Shown in pieces: positions 54,101-63,203 of a stretch of 64,000 nt of DNA. The number at the start of each line of letters is the position of its first letter. Position 1 is the first letter of the stretch. The stretch comes from Bradyrhizobium sp. U87765 SZCCT0048 (GTDB taxonomy: Bacteria; Pseudomonadota; Alphaproteobacteria; Rhizobiales; Xanthobacteraceae). The DNA is taken from positions 1,116,001 through 1,180,000 of the forward strand of contig NZ_JAFCMM010000002.1 in the NCBI RefSeq assembly GCF_018131225.1. Direction: 5' to 3'. A model generated the notes under the pieces. It was not told the DNA's origin and made no database searches. It was given only the letters and a program-made list of their open reading frames with translations. Position numbers and translations under genes: made by a program.

Positions 54101-54727
54101 TCATTCATCTGGGGGAGTATGTCCGAGTTCCACCGCCTTCCGGCGCTGTCCCGCGCTCAGCGCGCTCCAGAAGCGATGAACCCGGCGTGTCGGCATCTGT
54201 CGCAGGTCCTCGATGTGCTGGGCGCGGCGAAGCTCGACCTGAAAGAAGGAGGGGTGGTGGTCGATCCGAAACGTCCGAAGCTTCCAGAACACCACGGCGG
54301 CATATTTGGGCGTGAGCTTCTTGTTGCGCCGGTAGTAGTCGAGCGCGCCCGACAGCACCGGGTTGACCTCCTTCGTGGCGAGCTGTTCCAGCGCACGGAT
54401 GCAGGACTCCAGTTGCATCCGCTGGGTAAGTTTGGCCAGATGGCGCTTTGCCTCCTCGGGCGAAAGGCGCCGGCCATTCTCCATGACGGCGACGTCGAAT
54501 TGAAGTATGCAATGTGAGCCGACCCAGAGCGCTGCCTCGGTATATGGGTTGGCGATCTCGAAGTGATATCTGAGGTCCTGCTGGCCGCACAGTTCGCATG
54601 TCTCGATCGGTGTCTCGTGGTCGACCGTGTTTTCGGTGAAGGACCACTCGGCGAAGGCGGCAGGCAGCGTGTCGGCCACCGAAAGGGGCAGAATGCTGTC
54701 GCGCACGCGCTGGCTGTAGCCTCCCAC
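54101..54727 (-). CDS. Zinc-ribbon protein of unknown function
   Basis: A 208-residue protein. The front third has a likely zinc site: CELCGQQDLRYHFEI (C-x2-C, about 43-57) with a second pair in WVGSHCILQF (about 67-77). The rest is helical and basic (REAL-type ALEQLATKEVNPVLSGALDYYRRNKKLTPKYAAVVFWKLRTFRI) and ends GHTPPDE. I do not recognise the family. It lies 113 bp upstream of the ABC-3C effector on the same strand and diverges from the Fic gene, so it could be a fourth component or a regulator. It may be part of either system. Confidence 0.65.
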   Translation of the reverse strand: MGGYSQRVRDSILPLSVADTLPAAFAEWSFTENTVDHETPIETCELCGQQDLRYHFEIANPYTEAALWVGSHCILQFDVAVMENGRRLSPEEAKRHLAKLTQRMQLESCIRALEQLATKEVNPVLSGALDYYRRNKKLTPKYAAVVFWKLRTFRIDHHPSFFQVELRRAQHIEDLRQMPTRRVHRFWSALSAGQRRKAVELGHTPPDE

Positions 54728-54743
54728 TTCTCATCAGGCCTCG

Positions 54744-54806
54744 TTATTTAAGCTGACTTACCTTAGCCCATTTCCTATTTAAGCCAAGTGGGCATTGCTT
54801 AAATAA
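54744..54806. promoter_or_regulatory. Three-copy TATTTAAGC operator in a divergent promoter
   Basis: The motif (T)TATTTAAGC occurs at 54744-54753 and 54775-54784 on the plus strand and at 54797-54806 on the minus strand. The last two form a perfect inverted repeat with 12-bp spacing. The third copy overlaps the minus-35 of the Fic promoter. The region is AT-rich against its GC-rich surroundings. Confidence 0.7.
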
Positions 54807-54823
54807 GGGTGGGTTGCCATAAT
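54795..54823 (+). promoter_or_regulatory. Sigma-70 promoter of the Fic-OLD-UvrD operon
   Basis: TTGCTT (54795-54800) and CATAAT (54818-54823) are 17 bp apart. Transcription should begin near 54830, only about two bases before the Fic ATG at 54832, so the message may be leaderless. Confidence 0.55.
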
Positions 54824-54831
54824 CGGCGCAC

Positions 54832-56010
54832 ATGGTTGATCCCGAACCCAATCAGCGGCTGGGCCGCTTTGTCGAAACCCCCGTCGCCGGCGAGACGGTG
54901 CGTGCCTTCGTGCCGCCGCCGCTCCCCCCGGCGCCGCCGATCGACGTGCTCACGCTGCTGGACCGTTTGAGCCTAGCTGAACGCGCGCTGGGCCGCCTCG
55001 ACGGCATAACCATGCTTTTGCCGCGCCAGGAGCTCTTCCTCTACATGTATGTGAGGAAGGAGGCCGTCCTCTCGTCCCAGATCGAGGGAACCCAATCCAC
55101 CCTTACCGACCTCCTGCGCTTCGAGACCGAGGCGCAGGCCGGGCAGCCGATCGACGACATCCGCGAAGTCTCGAACTACGTCGACGCAATGATGTATGGC
55201 CTGGAGCGGCTTGAGGACTTGCCGCTGTCGCTCCGCCTGATCCGCGAAATGCACGCACGGCTTCTGCAAAGCGGGCGGGGCGGCACCAAGAGCCCGGGCG
55301 AATTCCGGCGCTCGCAGAACTGGATCGGCGGCAGCCGACCAGGCAACGCGCTTTTCGTCCCGCCTCCAACGACGGAGTTGGATGGCTGCCTCGACGCCCT
55401 TGAACGCTTCATGCACGAGGACGAGTCTCGACTGCCGGCGCTGATCAAGGCGGGCCTCCTGCACGTCCAGTTCGAGACGATCCATCCCTTCCTGGACGGC
55501 AATGGCCGTATCGGGCGTCTGCTGGTGACGCTTTACCTTTGCGTTCACGGCGTGCTGCGAAAGCCGCTGCTCTACCTGAGCCTCTATCTGAAGACCCATC
55601 GCGCCGACTATTATAGGCTGCTTCAGGAGGTGCGCGAACACGGGGCTTGGGAGGCTTGGCTGGACTTCTTCCTGACCGGCGTTGCGGATACGGCAAACCA
55701 AGCCTTCGACGCCGCGACCCGGATCGTCGAACTGTTCAAGCACGACCGCGAACGCATCACCGGCGAGAGCGAACGCCCTGGCTCCGCGCTGCGCATCCAC
55801 GATCTCCTTCAGCAGAACCCCTATCTCACCGCAAACCTGCTGGTCGAGCGAACGGGCCTGTCCGCGCCCACCGTCAACGCCGCGCTTGCCGATCTTGAAC
55901 GCCTCGGCATCGTCGAGGAGGTGACCGGCCGGCGGCGCGGTCGCGTCTTCGGCTATCGCCGCTATCTCGCAATCCTCAGCGAGGGCACCGATCCCCTGCC
56001 CGCAGCCTAA
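54832..56010 (+). CDS. Fic-family AMPylator with N-terminal domain and C-terminal winged helix
   Basis: A 392-residue class II Fic protein. The auto-inhibitory helix SSQIEGT lies at residues 81-87 (E85 would block ATP gamma-phosphate), the catalytic loop HPFLDGNGRIGR is intact at 218-229 (H218 nucleophile), and the C-terminal about 315-375 is a winged helix with LTANLLVERTGLSAPTVNAALADLERLGIV. It should transfer AMP to a protein target or itself. Relatives include Shewanella SoFic. It heads the operon and lies 14 bp before the OLD gene. The winged helix suggests autorepression at the TATTTAAGC operator. The start is the ATG at 54832. Confidence 0.93.
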   Translation: MVDPEPNQRLGRFVETPVAGETVRAFVPPPLPPAPPIDVLTLLDRLSLAERALGRLDGITMLLPRQELFLYMYVRKEAVLSSQIEGTQSTLTDLLRFETEAQAGQPIDDIREVSNYVDAMMYGLERLEDLPLSLRLIREMHARLLQSGRGGTKSPGEFRRSQNWIGGSRPGNALFVPPPTTELDGCLDALERFMHEDESRLPALIKAGLLHVQFETIHPFLDGNGRIGRLLVTLYLCVHGVLRKPLLYLSLYLKTHRADYYRLLQEVREHGAWEAWLDFFLTGVADTANQAFDAATRIVELFKHDRERITGESERPGSALRIHDLLQQNPYLTANLLVERTGLSAPTVNAALADLERLGIVEEVTGRRRGRVFGYRRYLAILSEGTDPLPAA

Positions 56011-56024
56011 CCCGAGAGAAAATT

Positions 56025-58007
56025 GTGCGTCTAGAAAGCGTCACCCTGTCCGGCTTCCGCTGCTTCGGCCCCGACCCGATCACGGTGCCGATTGCCTCGG
56101 AGATCACCGCCGTCGTTGGTCCGAACGCGGCCGGCAAGACCGCGCTCCTCCACGCCTTGTCGAAGCTGTTCGGCGTCTCGCGCGCACAACGCACCGTGCA
56201 GCGGTCGGATTTTCATGTCGGAGCTGACGAGGACATCGATGACCGTGAGCCGAAGGACCTGTTCATTGACGTGTTGATCGGACTGCCCGAGCTGGCCGAC
56301 GGCACCGCCACGCCCGAAACCATCGCACCGTCATTTCGGCACATGCAGCTCGAGCGTGCAGACAAAGCACCGGTCTGTCGCTTGCGGCTCGAAGCGCGTT
56401 GGGAGGACGACGGAACCGTCGAGGGCGAGGTGTCGCAGGAGCTGTTCTGGGTCGATACGCTCGACGACAATCCCCCGGACGACAAGCGCCACCCCGTCTC
56501 TGCGGCCGATCGCGGCCTCATCCAACTCTACTACACCCCGGCCAGTCGCGATGCCGCCGCTCAGATCCGCGCCACGACCGGAGCGCTCGCCGCGCGCCTG
56601 CTGCGCGCCATTGAATGGTCATCGGACACCGAGGACGCCGTAAAGGGCGCGAGCGAAGATCTGGCCACCGCGTTTGAGGGCGAGGCAGCAATCGCGGCGA
56701 TCGCAAAGGCCCTACAGACACGCTGGTCGGACCTCCATGACGATGTCGTCGACACCAAGCCTCGGCTCAGCCTCGTTAGTCGTAGGTTTGAAGAAATCGT
56801 CAGCAAAATCGCGGTCATCTTCGACCAAGGCCCCGACGGCCAAGAACGCGGCCTGGACGCGCTGAGCGACGGCCAACAATCGCTCTTCTACTTCGCGCTG
56901 GCCGCGGCCGTTTTCGACCTTGAGCGCCAGGTCGTCGCGGGCAAGGTCGAAGGCTTTCTTGACGACCAGCTGCGTATCCCCGCACTCACGCTGTTCGCGC
57001 TGGAGGAGCCGGAAAACCACCTGTCGCCGTACTTCCTTGCCCGGATCATTCGTCAGGTCCGGTCGCTCACCGACGGCGGGGGCGCCCAGGCGATCGTCAC
57101 CAGCCATTCCCCGGCGGTTCTGAGCCGGGTCAACCCGCGCGAGGTTCGCTACTGCCGCAGCGACCCGAAGACGCGCGTCTCGTCCGTCAAGAAGATCAAG
57201 ATGCCGACGGGCATAGACGAGGCGGCCAAGTTCGTCCGTGGCGCCATGCTCGCCTACCCGGAACTCTACTTCGCACGCTTCGTCCTTCTCGTCGAAGGGG
57301 ACTCGGAGCGGATCGTCCTCCCGCGTCTCGCCGAAGCGCTCGACCTCCTGATCGATCCTGCCTTCGTCGCGATCGTGCCGCTGGGCGGGCGCCATGTGCA
57401 GCATTTCTGGCGGTTGCTGACGCACCTTGGCATTCCACACGCGACTCTGCTCGATCTCGACCTCGGCCGTAGCGGCGGCGGCTTCGGCCGGGTGAAGACC
57501 GCGATCGAGAAACTTATCGAATTCGGCGTGCCGAAGGCTAACCTGCTCAAGATCGAAGGCGGCATGTTATCGGACGCCGATTTCGCCAAGATGCACACGT
57601 GGCAGGATGCCGATGACCGCAAGCTGCTCAAGGGATGGGTCGACTGCCTGAAGCCTCACGCCGTCTACTTCTCCGCGCCGCTCGACCTCGACCTGGCGAT
57701 GATCGCGGCTTTTCCCGACGCCTATGAAGCAGTTATACCCAAGGGGGGCGGACCCAAGATGGCCGTCGATAAGGCAGCCGAAGTCGTCCTGGGCACAGCT
57801 GGACCAGGGCTCGCCCTCTACACCGGACCTTACAAGGACTACCCGGATCTGCTGCCCGCCTATCGCTACCACTTCATCACGAACAGCAAGCCGGCGACAC
57901 ATCTCGCGGCGCTCACCCACATCAAGACCAAGGCCTTGCGTGAGGACATGCCGCCGTTGCTTTCGGAACTTCTCAACCATATCGCCAAATGCCTGCGGCG
58001 AGACTGA
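56025..58007 (+). CDS. OLD-family ATPase/TOPRIM endonuclease, GajA-like
   Basis: A 660-residue OLD protein. Walker A is VGPNAAGKTALL (about 31-42), signature LSDGQQSLFYFAL (about 281-293), Walker B FALEEPENHLSPYF (about 325-338), then the TOPRIM metal site LLVEGDSERIVLPRL (about 421-435) and LLDLDLGRSGG (about 475-485). With a UvrD-like helicase directly downstream this is the class 2 arrangement of Gabija, in which GajA nicks DNA on nucleotide depletion. It is somewhat longer than typical GajA (about 580). The GTG start at 56025 follows a GAGAG site. The gene overlaps nothing; the helicase starts two bases after its stop. Confidence 0.92.
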   Translation: MRLESVTLSGFRCFGPDPITVPIASEITAVVGPNAAGKTALLHALSKLFGVSRAQRTVQRSDFHVGADEDIDDREPKDLFIDVLIGLPELADGTATPETIAPSFRHMQLERADKAPVCRLRLEARWEDDGTVEGEVSQELFWVDTLDDNPPDDKRHPVSAADRGLIQLYYTPASRDAAAQIRATTGALAARLLRAIEWSSDTEDAVKGASEDLATAFEGEAAIAAIAKALQTRWSDLHDDVVDTKPRLSLVSRRFEEIVSKIAVIFDQGPDGQERGLDALSDGQQSLFYFALAAAVFDLERQVVAGKVEGFLDDQLRIPALTLFALEEPENHLSPYFLARIIRQVRSLTDGGGAQAIVTSHSPAVLSRVNPREVRYCRSDPKTRVSSVKKIKMPTGIDEAAKFVRGAMLAYPELYFARFVLLVEGDSERIVLPRLAEALDLLIDPAFVAIVPLGGRHVQHFWRLLTHLGIPHATLLDLDLGRSGGGFGRVKTAIEKLIEFGVPKANLLKIEGGMLSDADFAKMHTWQDADDRKLLKGWVDCLKPHAVYFSAPLDLDLAMIAAFPDAYEAVIPKGGGPKMAVDKAAEVVLGTAGPGLALYTGPYKDYPDLLPAYRYHFITNSKPATHLAALTHIKTKALREDMPPLLSELLNHIAKCLRRD

Positions 58008-58009
58008 CC

Positions 58010-59914
58010 ATGGCGGTGCTTGCGCGACGGGTTCGACCCGACGATTGGAAGCCGATCGGTGTCGACGCCCTCGAAGCGAACGCGATCAAGGTGGTCCGCT
58101 CCACCGACAACCGCTCGGTCATCGCCGGCCCCGGTGCGGGGAAGACCGAGCTCCTCGCACAGCGCGCCGCCTATCTTCTGCAGACCGGCATCGCGCCGCC
58201 GCCGCGGCGCATTCTCGCGATCAGCTTCAAGCGTGACGCCGCGACCAATCTCGCCGCCCGCGTCCGCCAGCGCTGCCATCGCAGCCACGCCGGCCGTCTC
58301 GATTCGATGACCTTCGACGCGTTCGCCAAAAGCCTGGTCGACCGGTTCGGCCAAGCGCTGCCCGAGCGATGGCGACCGCGACCCGACTATGAACTCATGT
58401 TCCCAAACGATACGGCCTTTCGGGGATTTCTGTTCCAGGATGTCGGTACGCCTCCGAAAGCCATAGGCAGCTACGCTGACCTCCAGGCGATCTCCATCAA
58501 GACATTCGAGCGCTCGCTGCTCGTAGGCTCACCGCTTCCCGTTCTGGGCTGGCCTGACCCGACAGTCGGCCAGTGGGCGGCGGATCGATTCTGGCAATCG
58601 TCGCTGCACGAGGGAAAGAAGACCTTTCTGTCGTTCCCGATGATCGGACGGCTCGCCGAACTGCTCCTGCGCGTCAATCCGATGGCGCGCGACGCCCTCC
58701 GTTTGACCTACTCGCACCTGTTCATGGACGAGTTCCAGGACACCACCCAGATCCAATACGATCTCGTGCGAACGATCTTCCTCGGAACCGATGCAGTGAT
58801 CACTGCAGTGGGAGACAATAAGCAGCAGATCATGCGTTGGGCGATGGCGATGGACGATCCATTCTCCGCGTTCGACGCCGATTTCGGCGGCAAGCGCACG
58901 CCGCTCTACAACAACTATCGGTCGTCGCCCGAGCTCGTGCGCATCCAGCATGTCCTCGCGCAAGCGCTAGACGCTCGTGCGGTAGAGCCCGTTTCGAAGA
59001 CGGCAACCACGATTGCAGGCGAAAGCTGCGCAATCTGGGACTTCTCGAGTCCCGAGATCGAAGCACAGCGGCTGGCCCGGTTCGTCGCCGGCGAAGTGAA
59101 GGCCCATGCGCTCGGCCCTCGCGACTTCGTCCTGCTCGTGCGCCAGAAGGCGGTCGACTATGCGGCCGTACTCGAGCCAGCCTTTCGAGCCGCGGGAATC
59201 CCGCTTCGCAACGAGGCCGGAACCGTCGGCGCCGTCATGTTGCAAGAGCTTCTCGCGGAAGAAGCATCAGAGCTGTTGGTCAAGGTTCTACGTCTTGCCA
59301 TGACGAAACGCGCAGGTCGGCATTGGACCGAATGCCAGGAGGCGCTGGGGGCTTTGCGCGGGATTTCTCCCGAGGACGAAGCCGCCCAGGCAATATTCGC
59401 CCGCGAGCTCGACGCCCAAGCGACCCAGCTCAGCGCCGACCATCCCGAACCGCCAGCGTCCAAAGCCGATGCGCGGACCATCGTTGATGACGTCCTTTGC
59501 TTCGTCGGCCGTGAACGGCTGATCGCCGTTCATCCCGCCTATGCGCAGGGCGGGTGGTTTGAGAAGGTCGTTGAGGCCACCGCAGTGCATCTGCACGGGT
59601 CATCGGCCGACGCCGCAGATTGGACGGAGACCCTCGACACCTACGAAGGCCTGCATGCCATTCCGCTCATGACGATCCACAAGAGCAAGGGGCTCGAATA
59701 CCATAGCGTCATCTTTGTCGGGCTTGATGACGGCGCCTGGTGGAGTTTTGCTGGCGACCAAATGGAGGCGACCGCCGGCTTCTTCGTCGCGTTCACGCGG
59801 GCCAAGCAGAGGGTGGTCTTCACCTACTGCGCCAAACGCGGGGCGCGCACCAAGATCGCCACCCTCTACGGCCTTCTCAGCAAGGCCGGCGTTCAGACCA
59901 TCCAGATAGCCTGA
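58010..59914 (+). CDS. UvrD/Rep-like superfamily 1 helicase, GajB-like
   Basis: A 634-residue SF1 helicase. Motif I is GPGAGKTELL (about 40-49), motif II FMDEFQDTTQIQ (about 235-246), motif III AVGDNKQQIMRW, motif V IHKSKGLEYHSVIF (about 551-564) and motif VI VAFTRAKQRVVF (about 590-601). It is located directly after the OLD gene, the order of Gabija GajA-GajB. GajB proteins of known systems are near 500 residues, so this is larger and closer to UvrD. It probably senses DNA ends and stimulates the nuclease. Confidence 0.93.
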   Translation: MAVLARRVRPDDWKPIGVDALEANAIKVVRSTDNRSVIAGPGAGKTELLAQRAAYLLQTGIAPPPRRILAISFKRDAATNLAARVRQRCHRSHAGRLDSMTFDAFAKSLVDRFGQALPERWRPRPDYELMFPNDTAFRGFLFQDVGTPPKAIGSYADLQAISIKTFERSLLVGSPLPVLGWPDPTVGQWAADRFWQSSLHEGKKTFLSFPMIGRLAELLLRVNPMARDALRLTYSHLFMDEFQDTTQIQYDLVRTIFLGTDAVITAVGDNKQQIMRWAMAMDDPFSAFDADFGGKRTPLYNNYRSSPELVRIQHVLAQALDARAVEPVSKTATTIAGESCAIWDFSSPEIEAQRLARFVAGEVKAHALGPRDFVLLVRQKAVDYAAVLEPAFRAAGIPLRNEAGTVGAVMLQELLAEEASELLVKVLRLAMTKRAGRHWTECQEALGALRGISPEDEAAQAIFARELDAQATQLSADHPEPPASKADARTIVDDVLCFVGRERLIAVHPAYAQGGWFEKVVEATAVHLHGSSADAADWTETLDTYEGLHAIPLMTIHKSKGLEYHSVIFVGLDDGAWWSFAGDQMEATAGFFVAFTRAKQRVVFTYCAKRGARTKIATLYGLLSKAGVQTIQIA

Positions 59915-60033
59915 AATCTCCGTCCAGCCCGAGGCACCGAGATTCAGGTTCAAGAATTGTGAGGCAGCTGCTTTCTGGCTCCAATTGCCCCGCCAAATCT
60001 ACGCTGGGGCGCGGCGTCGCCGCCGCCGTTACG

Positions 60034-60642
60034 CTACTGTTCCGCCTTCCAGAGAGTAGGATAATGCCGAATGAAGCCATCCGGCGCGAGTTTGAGGAGG
60101 CCTTCGTAGCTGGCGCTCGGTGCCTCGTACCAGAAGGCAGATTCGCCACGTCGCGTGTATCGCTGGTCCAGTTCGGTCAACTCACCTGTCTCGGCATCGA
60201 GCCATGCAACAGAGATGTGAGCGGCGCAGCCTTGAGCGATCGGAACGCGACGAAGCTGTTGCAGGTTCGTCGCAGGCGTGAACCCGAGATCGAGATCAAC
60301 GAGATGATCCAAGCCGTGCACGACCTCCCCGTTCAGCGTCCACTCAGTCCCCTGTCGAACGATGAGGTATTCGATAGGTCGGCGCCCAAGGAAACCCCGA
60401 ACGTCTCCGCGCACCGTTTTCCAATCGGCGCCACATTCGACGCGATAGGCAATGCACGCCGGGCCTTCCTTACGGCGAAAGACGGCGGTTCCTTCGATAC
60501 GCCAACCACTACCGCACTGCTCCAAACGGCACGCGTCGTGACCGAGCGTATCCAGCCGTCGCCAAAAGGCAGTTGCCACGATAGTCACGTTCGACCTCCG
60601 GATCGGATCATCATTGTGGTAAAGCGTAGATGTAGTGCTCAT
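60034..60642 (-). CDS. Glycolipid-binding domain protein (DUF1089)
   Basis: A 202-residue protein of the putative glycolipid-binding family (PA1994-like). Diagnostic stretches are WRRLDTLGHDACRLEQ near the start, LDHLVDLDLGFTPATNLQQLRR in the middle and DGFIRHYPTLWKAE at the end. The function is not established. I chose the ATG at 60642; the frame is open upstream to an ATG at 60699, which abuts the IS21 element. The IS lies between this gene and whatever drove it, so its expression may be changed. It looks like ordinary chromosome-type cargo. Confidence 0.88.
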   Translation of the reverse strand: MSTTSTLYHNDDPIRRSNVTIVATAFWRRLDTLGHDACRLEQCGSGWRIEGTAVFRRKEGPACIAYRVECGADWKTVRGDVRGFLGRRPIEYLIVRQGTEWTLNGEVVHGLDHLVDLDLGFTPATNLQQLRRVPIAQGCAAHISVAWLDAETGELTELDQRYTRRGESAFWYEAPSASYEGLLKLAPDGFIRHYPTLWKAEQ

Positions 60643-60700
60643 CTTCGCCAGCCGTGGCCCATCACCTCGACCTGATGCGAGCGGCACGGACAATTTCATG

Positions 60701-60707
60701 ATTGGCG
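60701..60707. repeat. IS21 target-site duplication, left copy
   Basis: ATTGGCG immediately left of the IS end; identical to 63204-63210. Confidence 0.9.
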
Positions 60708-60828
60708 TGTGAATCGGCGTGGAAAATTGCCCCCCATCTCGGGGAGATCGGCGTCGAAAAATGACCCCCTATCCCTGAGGCTTTGATGGCCAGATCGGCG
60801 GCTTGTTCAGCTGCGGATCGAGACGGGG

Positions 60829-62343
60829 ATGTTGGTAGTGGAGACGGTTGCGAAGATCCGGCGCGAGCACTTCGGGCGGGGCAAGGGCGTGAAGACGATC
60901 GCGCGGGAGCTTGGGCTGTCGCGCAACACGGTCCGGAAGGTGCTGAGATCCGGGGAGACAGCGTTCGAGTATGAGCGTTCCGAACAGCCTCATCCGAAGC
61001 TGGGCGCGTTCATCCCGAGGCTGGAGGCGATGCTCGATGCGAACGCGGCGGGCGCCCGCAAGGACCGGCTGACGCTGACGCGGATGGCCGATCTGTTGTC
61101 CCGGGAAGGCTATGAGGGTGGCTATGACGCCGTGCGCCGATATGCCGGTCGCTGGGCATCGGCGCGCCGCGGCGTGAGCTCGCCAGTCGAGGCGTTTGTG
61201 CCGCTGAGCTTTGCTCCGGGCGACGCCTACCAGTTCGACTGGAGCCACGACCAGGTCGAGATCGGGGGGCGGCCGCTGACGGTGAAGGTGGCGCATCTGC
61301 GGCTCTGCCACAGCCGTCGCTTCTACATCCGGGCCTATCCGCGCGAGACCCAGGAGATGGTCTTCGACGCGCACACCCGCGCCTTTGCACTGTTCGGCGG
61401 GGTCACGACGCGGGGGATCTACGACAACATGAAGACGGCGGTCGACGCGGTCTTCGCGGGCAAGACTCGGCGCTTCAACCGGCGCTTCGAGCAGATGTGC
61501 TCGCACTACCTGATCGAGCCGGTGGCTTGCACGCCGGCCTCGGGCTGGGAGAAGGGCCAGGTCGAGAACCAGGTGGGCTATGCCCGGGACAACATCTTCA
61601 AGCCGCGCCTGCGCTTCAAGACCCTGGAGGAGCTCAACGGCTGGCTGGAGGCCGAGTGCGAGCGCCGCGCGCGCAGCGATCGCCATCCGGAACAACGTGA
61701 CCGGACGGTCTGGGAGGTCTTCGAGGCGGAGAGGCCGTTTCTGGCGCCGTTTGCCGGCCCCTTCGACGGCTTCCACCAGGTCGAGGCGGTGGCCCAGGCG
61801 ACCTGCCTGATCAACTTCGATCGTAACCGCTACTCCGTGGCGGCCCGGGCCGCGCGCCGGGCGGTTCAGATCCGCGCCTATGCGGACCGGATCGTTGTGC
61901 TCTGCGACGGTGAGAAGGTGGCCGATCACCCACGCAGCCTCGGCCGCGACAGGACGGTCTATGACCCCTGGCACTACTTGCCGGTGCTGGCCCGCAAGCC
62001 AGGCGCCCTGCGCAACGGCGCGCCCTTCCGGGACTGGTCGCTGCCACCGGCCCTGACCCGATTTAGAAAGAAGCTGGGATCGGGCGACGAGGCCGACCGG
62101 CGCTTCGTGCGGGTGTTAGCCGCTGTGCTGGACGACGGGCTGGAGGCCGTCGATGAGGCGGTCCGCGAAGCCCTGGATGCTGGCGTCGCCAGTGACGAGG
62201 TGATCCTCAATATCCTGGCCCGACGACGAGAACCCCCAGGCCCCCAAGGGATCACAACATCGGAGGCCCTGAAGCTGCGTGATCCTCCGGTCGCTGACTG
62301 CGCCCGTTATGACCTACTGCGAGGCTCCCGTGCAGCGGCATGA
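60829..62343 (+). CDS. istA: IS21 transposase IstA
   Basis: A 504-residue DDE transposase. N-terminal helix-turn-helix (about 14-45, GKGVKTIARELGLSRNTVRKV), then the rve-type catalytic core with Asp in YQFDWSHDQVEI, Asp in TTRGIYDNMKTAVD and Glu in GWEKGQVENQVGYARD. It works with IstB to join the element ends and insert them. Length and motif order are normal, with no disruption. Confidence 0.96.
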   Translation: MLVVETVAKIRREHFGRGKGVKTIARELGLSRNTVRKVLRSGETAFEYERSEQPHPKLGAFIPRLEAMLDANAAGARKDRLTLTRMADLLSREGYEGGYDAVRRYAGRWASARRGVSSPVEAFVPLSFAPGDAYQFDWSHDQVEIGGRPLTVKVAHLRLCHSRRFYIRAYPRETQEMVFDAHTRAFALFGGVTTRGIYDNMKTAVDAVFAGKTRRFNRRFEQMCSHYLIEPVACTPASGWEKGQVENQVGYARDNIFKPRLRFKTLEELNGWLEAECERRARSDRHPEQRDRTVWEVFEAERPFLAPFAGPFDGFHQVEAVAQATCLINFDRNRYSVAARAARRAVQIRAYADRIVVLCDGEKVADHPRSLGRDRTVYDPWHYLPVLARKPGALRNGAPFRDWSLPPALTRFRKKLGSGDEADRRFVRVLAAVLDDGLEAVDEAVREALDAGVASDEVILNILARRREPPGPQGITTSEALKLRDPPVADCARYDLLRGSRAAA

Positions 62344-63058
62344 TATGATCGAGGCCTTGGGGCAGCTCGGCCTGAAGGGCATGGCTGGCGCCTTCGACGA
62401 CGCGGTGACCACGGGCCTCCAGCGCAACCGGACGGCCATGGAAATCCTCGCCGATCTCCTGGCGGCGGAAACCGCCCACCGTCAGGCCGCTTCCATCCGA
62501 TACCGTATGACCGCGGCCAAGCTGCCGGTGATGAAGGACCTGTCGGCCTTCCTCTTCGAAGGCTCGCCGATCAATGAGGGCCTCGTCCGATCGCTGCACG
62601 ACGGCGCCTTCCTGGCCAACCGTCGCAATGTCGTGCTGGTCGGTGGGACCGGCACGGGCAAGACCCATCTGGCCATCGCCATCACCGCCAATGTTGTGCG
62701 CGCCGGCGTCCGAGGCCGCTTCTTCAATCTCGTCGACCTCGTGAACCGGCTCGAAGATGAAACCCGGCGCGGCAAGGCCGGGATGCTCGCCGCCCAACTG
62801 TCGCGGCTGGATCTCGTCGTCTTGGACGAGCTGGGCTACCTGCCGTTTGCGCAATCCGGCGGCCAGCTGCTCTTCCACCTGATCAGCAAGCTCTACGAAC
62901 GGACCTCGGTGATCATCACCACCAACCTGTCCTTCGGTGAATGGCCCAGCGTCTTCGGCGACGCCAAGATGACCACGGCGTTGCTCGACCGCCTGACCCA
63001 CCACTGTGACATCGTCGAAACCGGCAACGACAGCTGGCGGCTGAAGAACCGATCCTAA
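62309..63058 (+). CDS. istB: IS21 helper ATPase IstB
   Basis: A 249-residue AAA+ ATPase. Walker A GGTGTGKTHLAIAI and Walker B LVVLDELGYLPF are intact. It overlaps the istA end by 35 bases in another frame, the usual IS21 layout, and is needed for target selection and IstA activity. The start is uncertain: ATG 62309 or ATG 62345 (MIEALGQLGLKG) are both possible. Confidence 0.93.
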   Translation: MTYCEAPVQRHDMIEALGQLGLKGMAGAFDDAVTTGLQRNRTAMEILADLLAAETAHRQAASIRYRMTAAKLPVMKDLSAFLFEGSPINEGLVRSLHDGAFLANRRNVVLVGGTGTGKTHLAIAITANVVRAGVRGRFFNLVDLVNRLEDETRRGKAGMLAAQLSRLDLVVLDELGYLPFAQSGGQLLFHLISKLYERTSVIITTNLSFGEWPSVFGDAKMTTALLDRLTHHCDIVETGNDSWRLKNRS

Positions 63059-63203
63059 TCCGACCGTGAGGGGTGCGCCCGTCGGCTACGCGCTGCGCTG
63101 CGCAAGGGCTCCGCGCTACGCCGCCGGGCGACTGCCAACGCCAGCGCCAGGGGGGTCAATCTTGGACGCCGATCGGGGGTCAATTTTGCAAGCCGTTTGA
63201 CAA

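Larger units (their letters stand above)
60708..63203 (+). mobile_element. Complete IS21-family insertion sequence
   Basis: A 2496-bp element. The left end TGTGAATCGGCGTGGAAAAT and the complement of the right end TGTCAAACGGCTTGCAAAAT match at most positions, both begin TG, and each end has a second inner copy of the AATGACCCCC-like repeat, as IS21 elements have. A 7-bp direct repeat (ATTGGCG) flanks it, inside the 4-8 bp range of the family. It carries intact istA and istB. The intact duplication shows a simple recent transposition. Confidence 0.95.
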
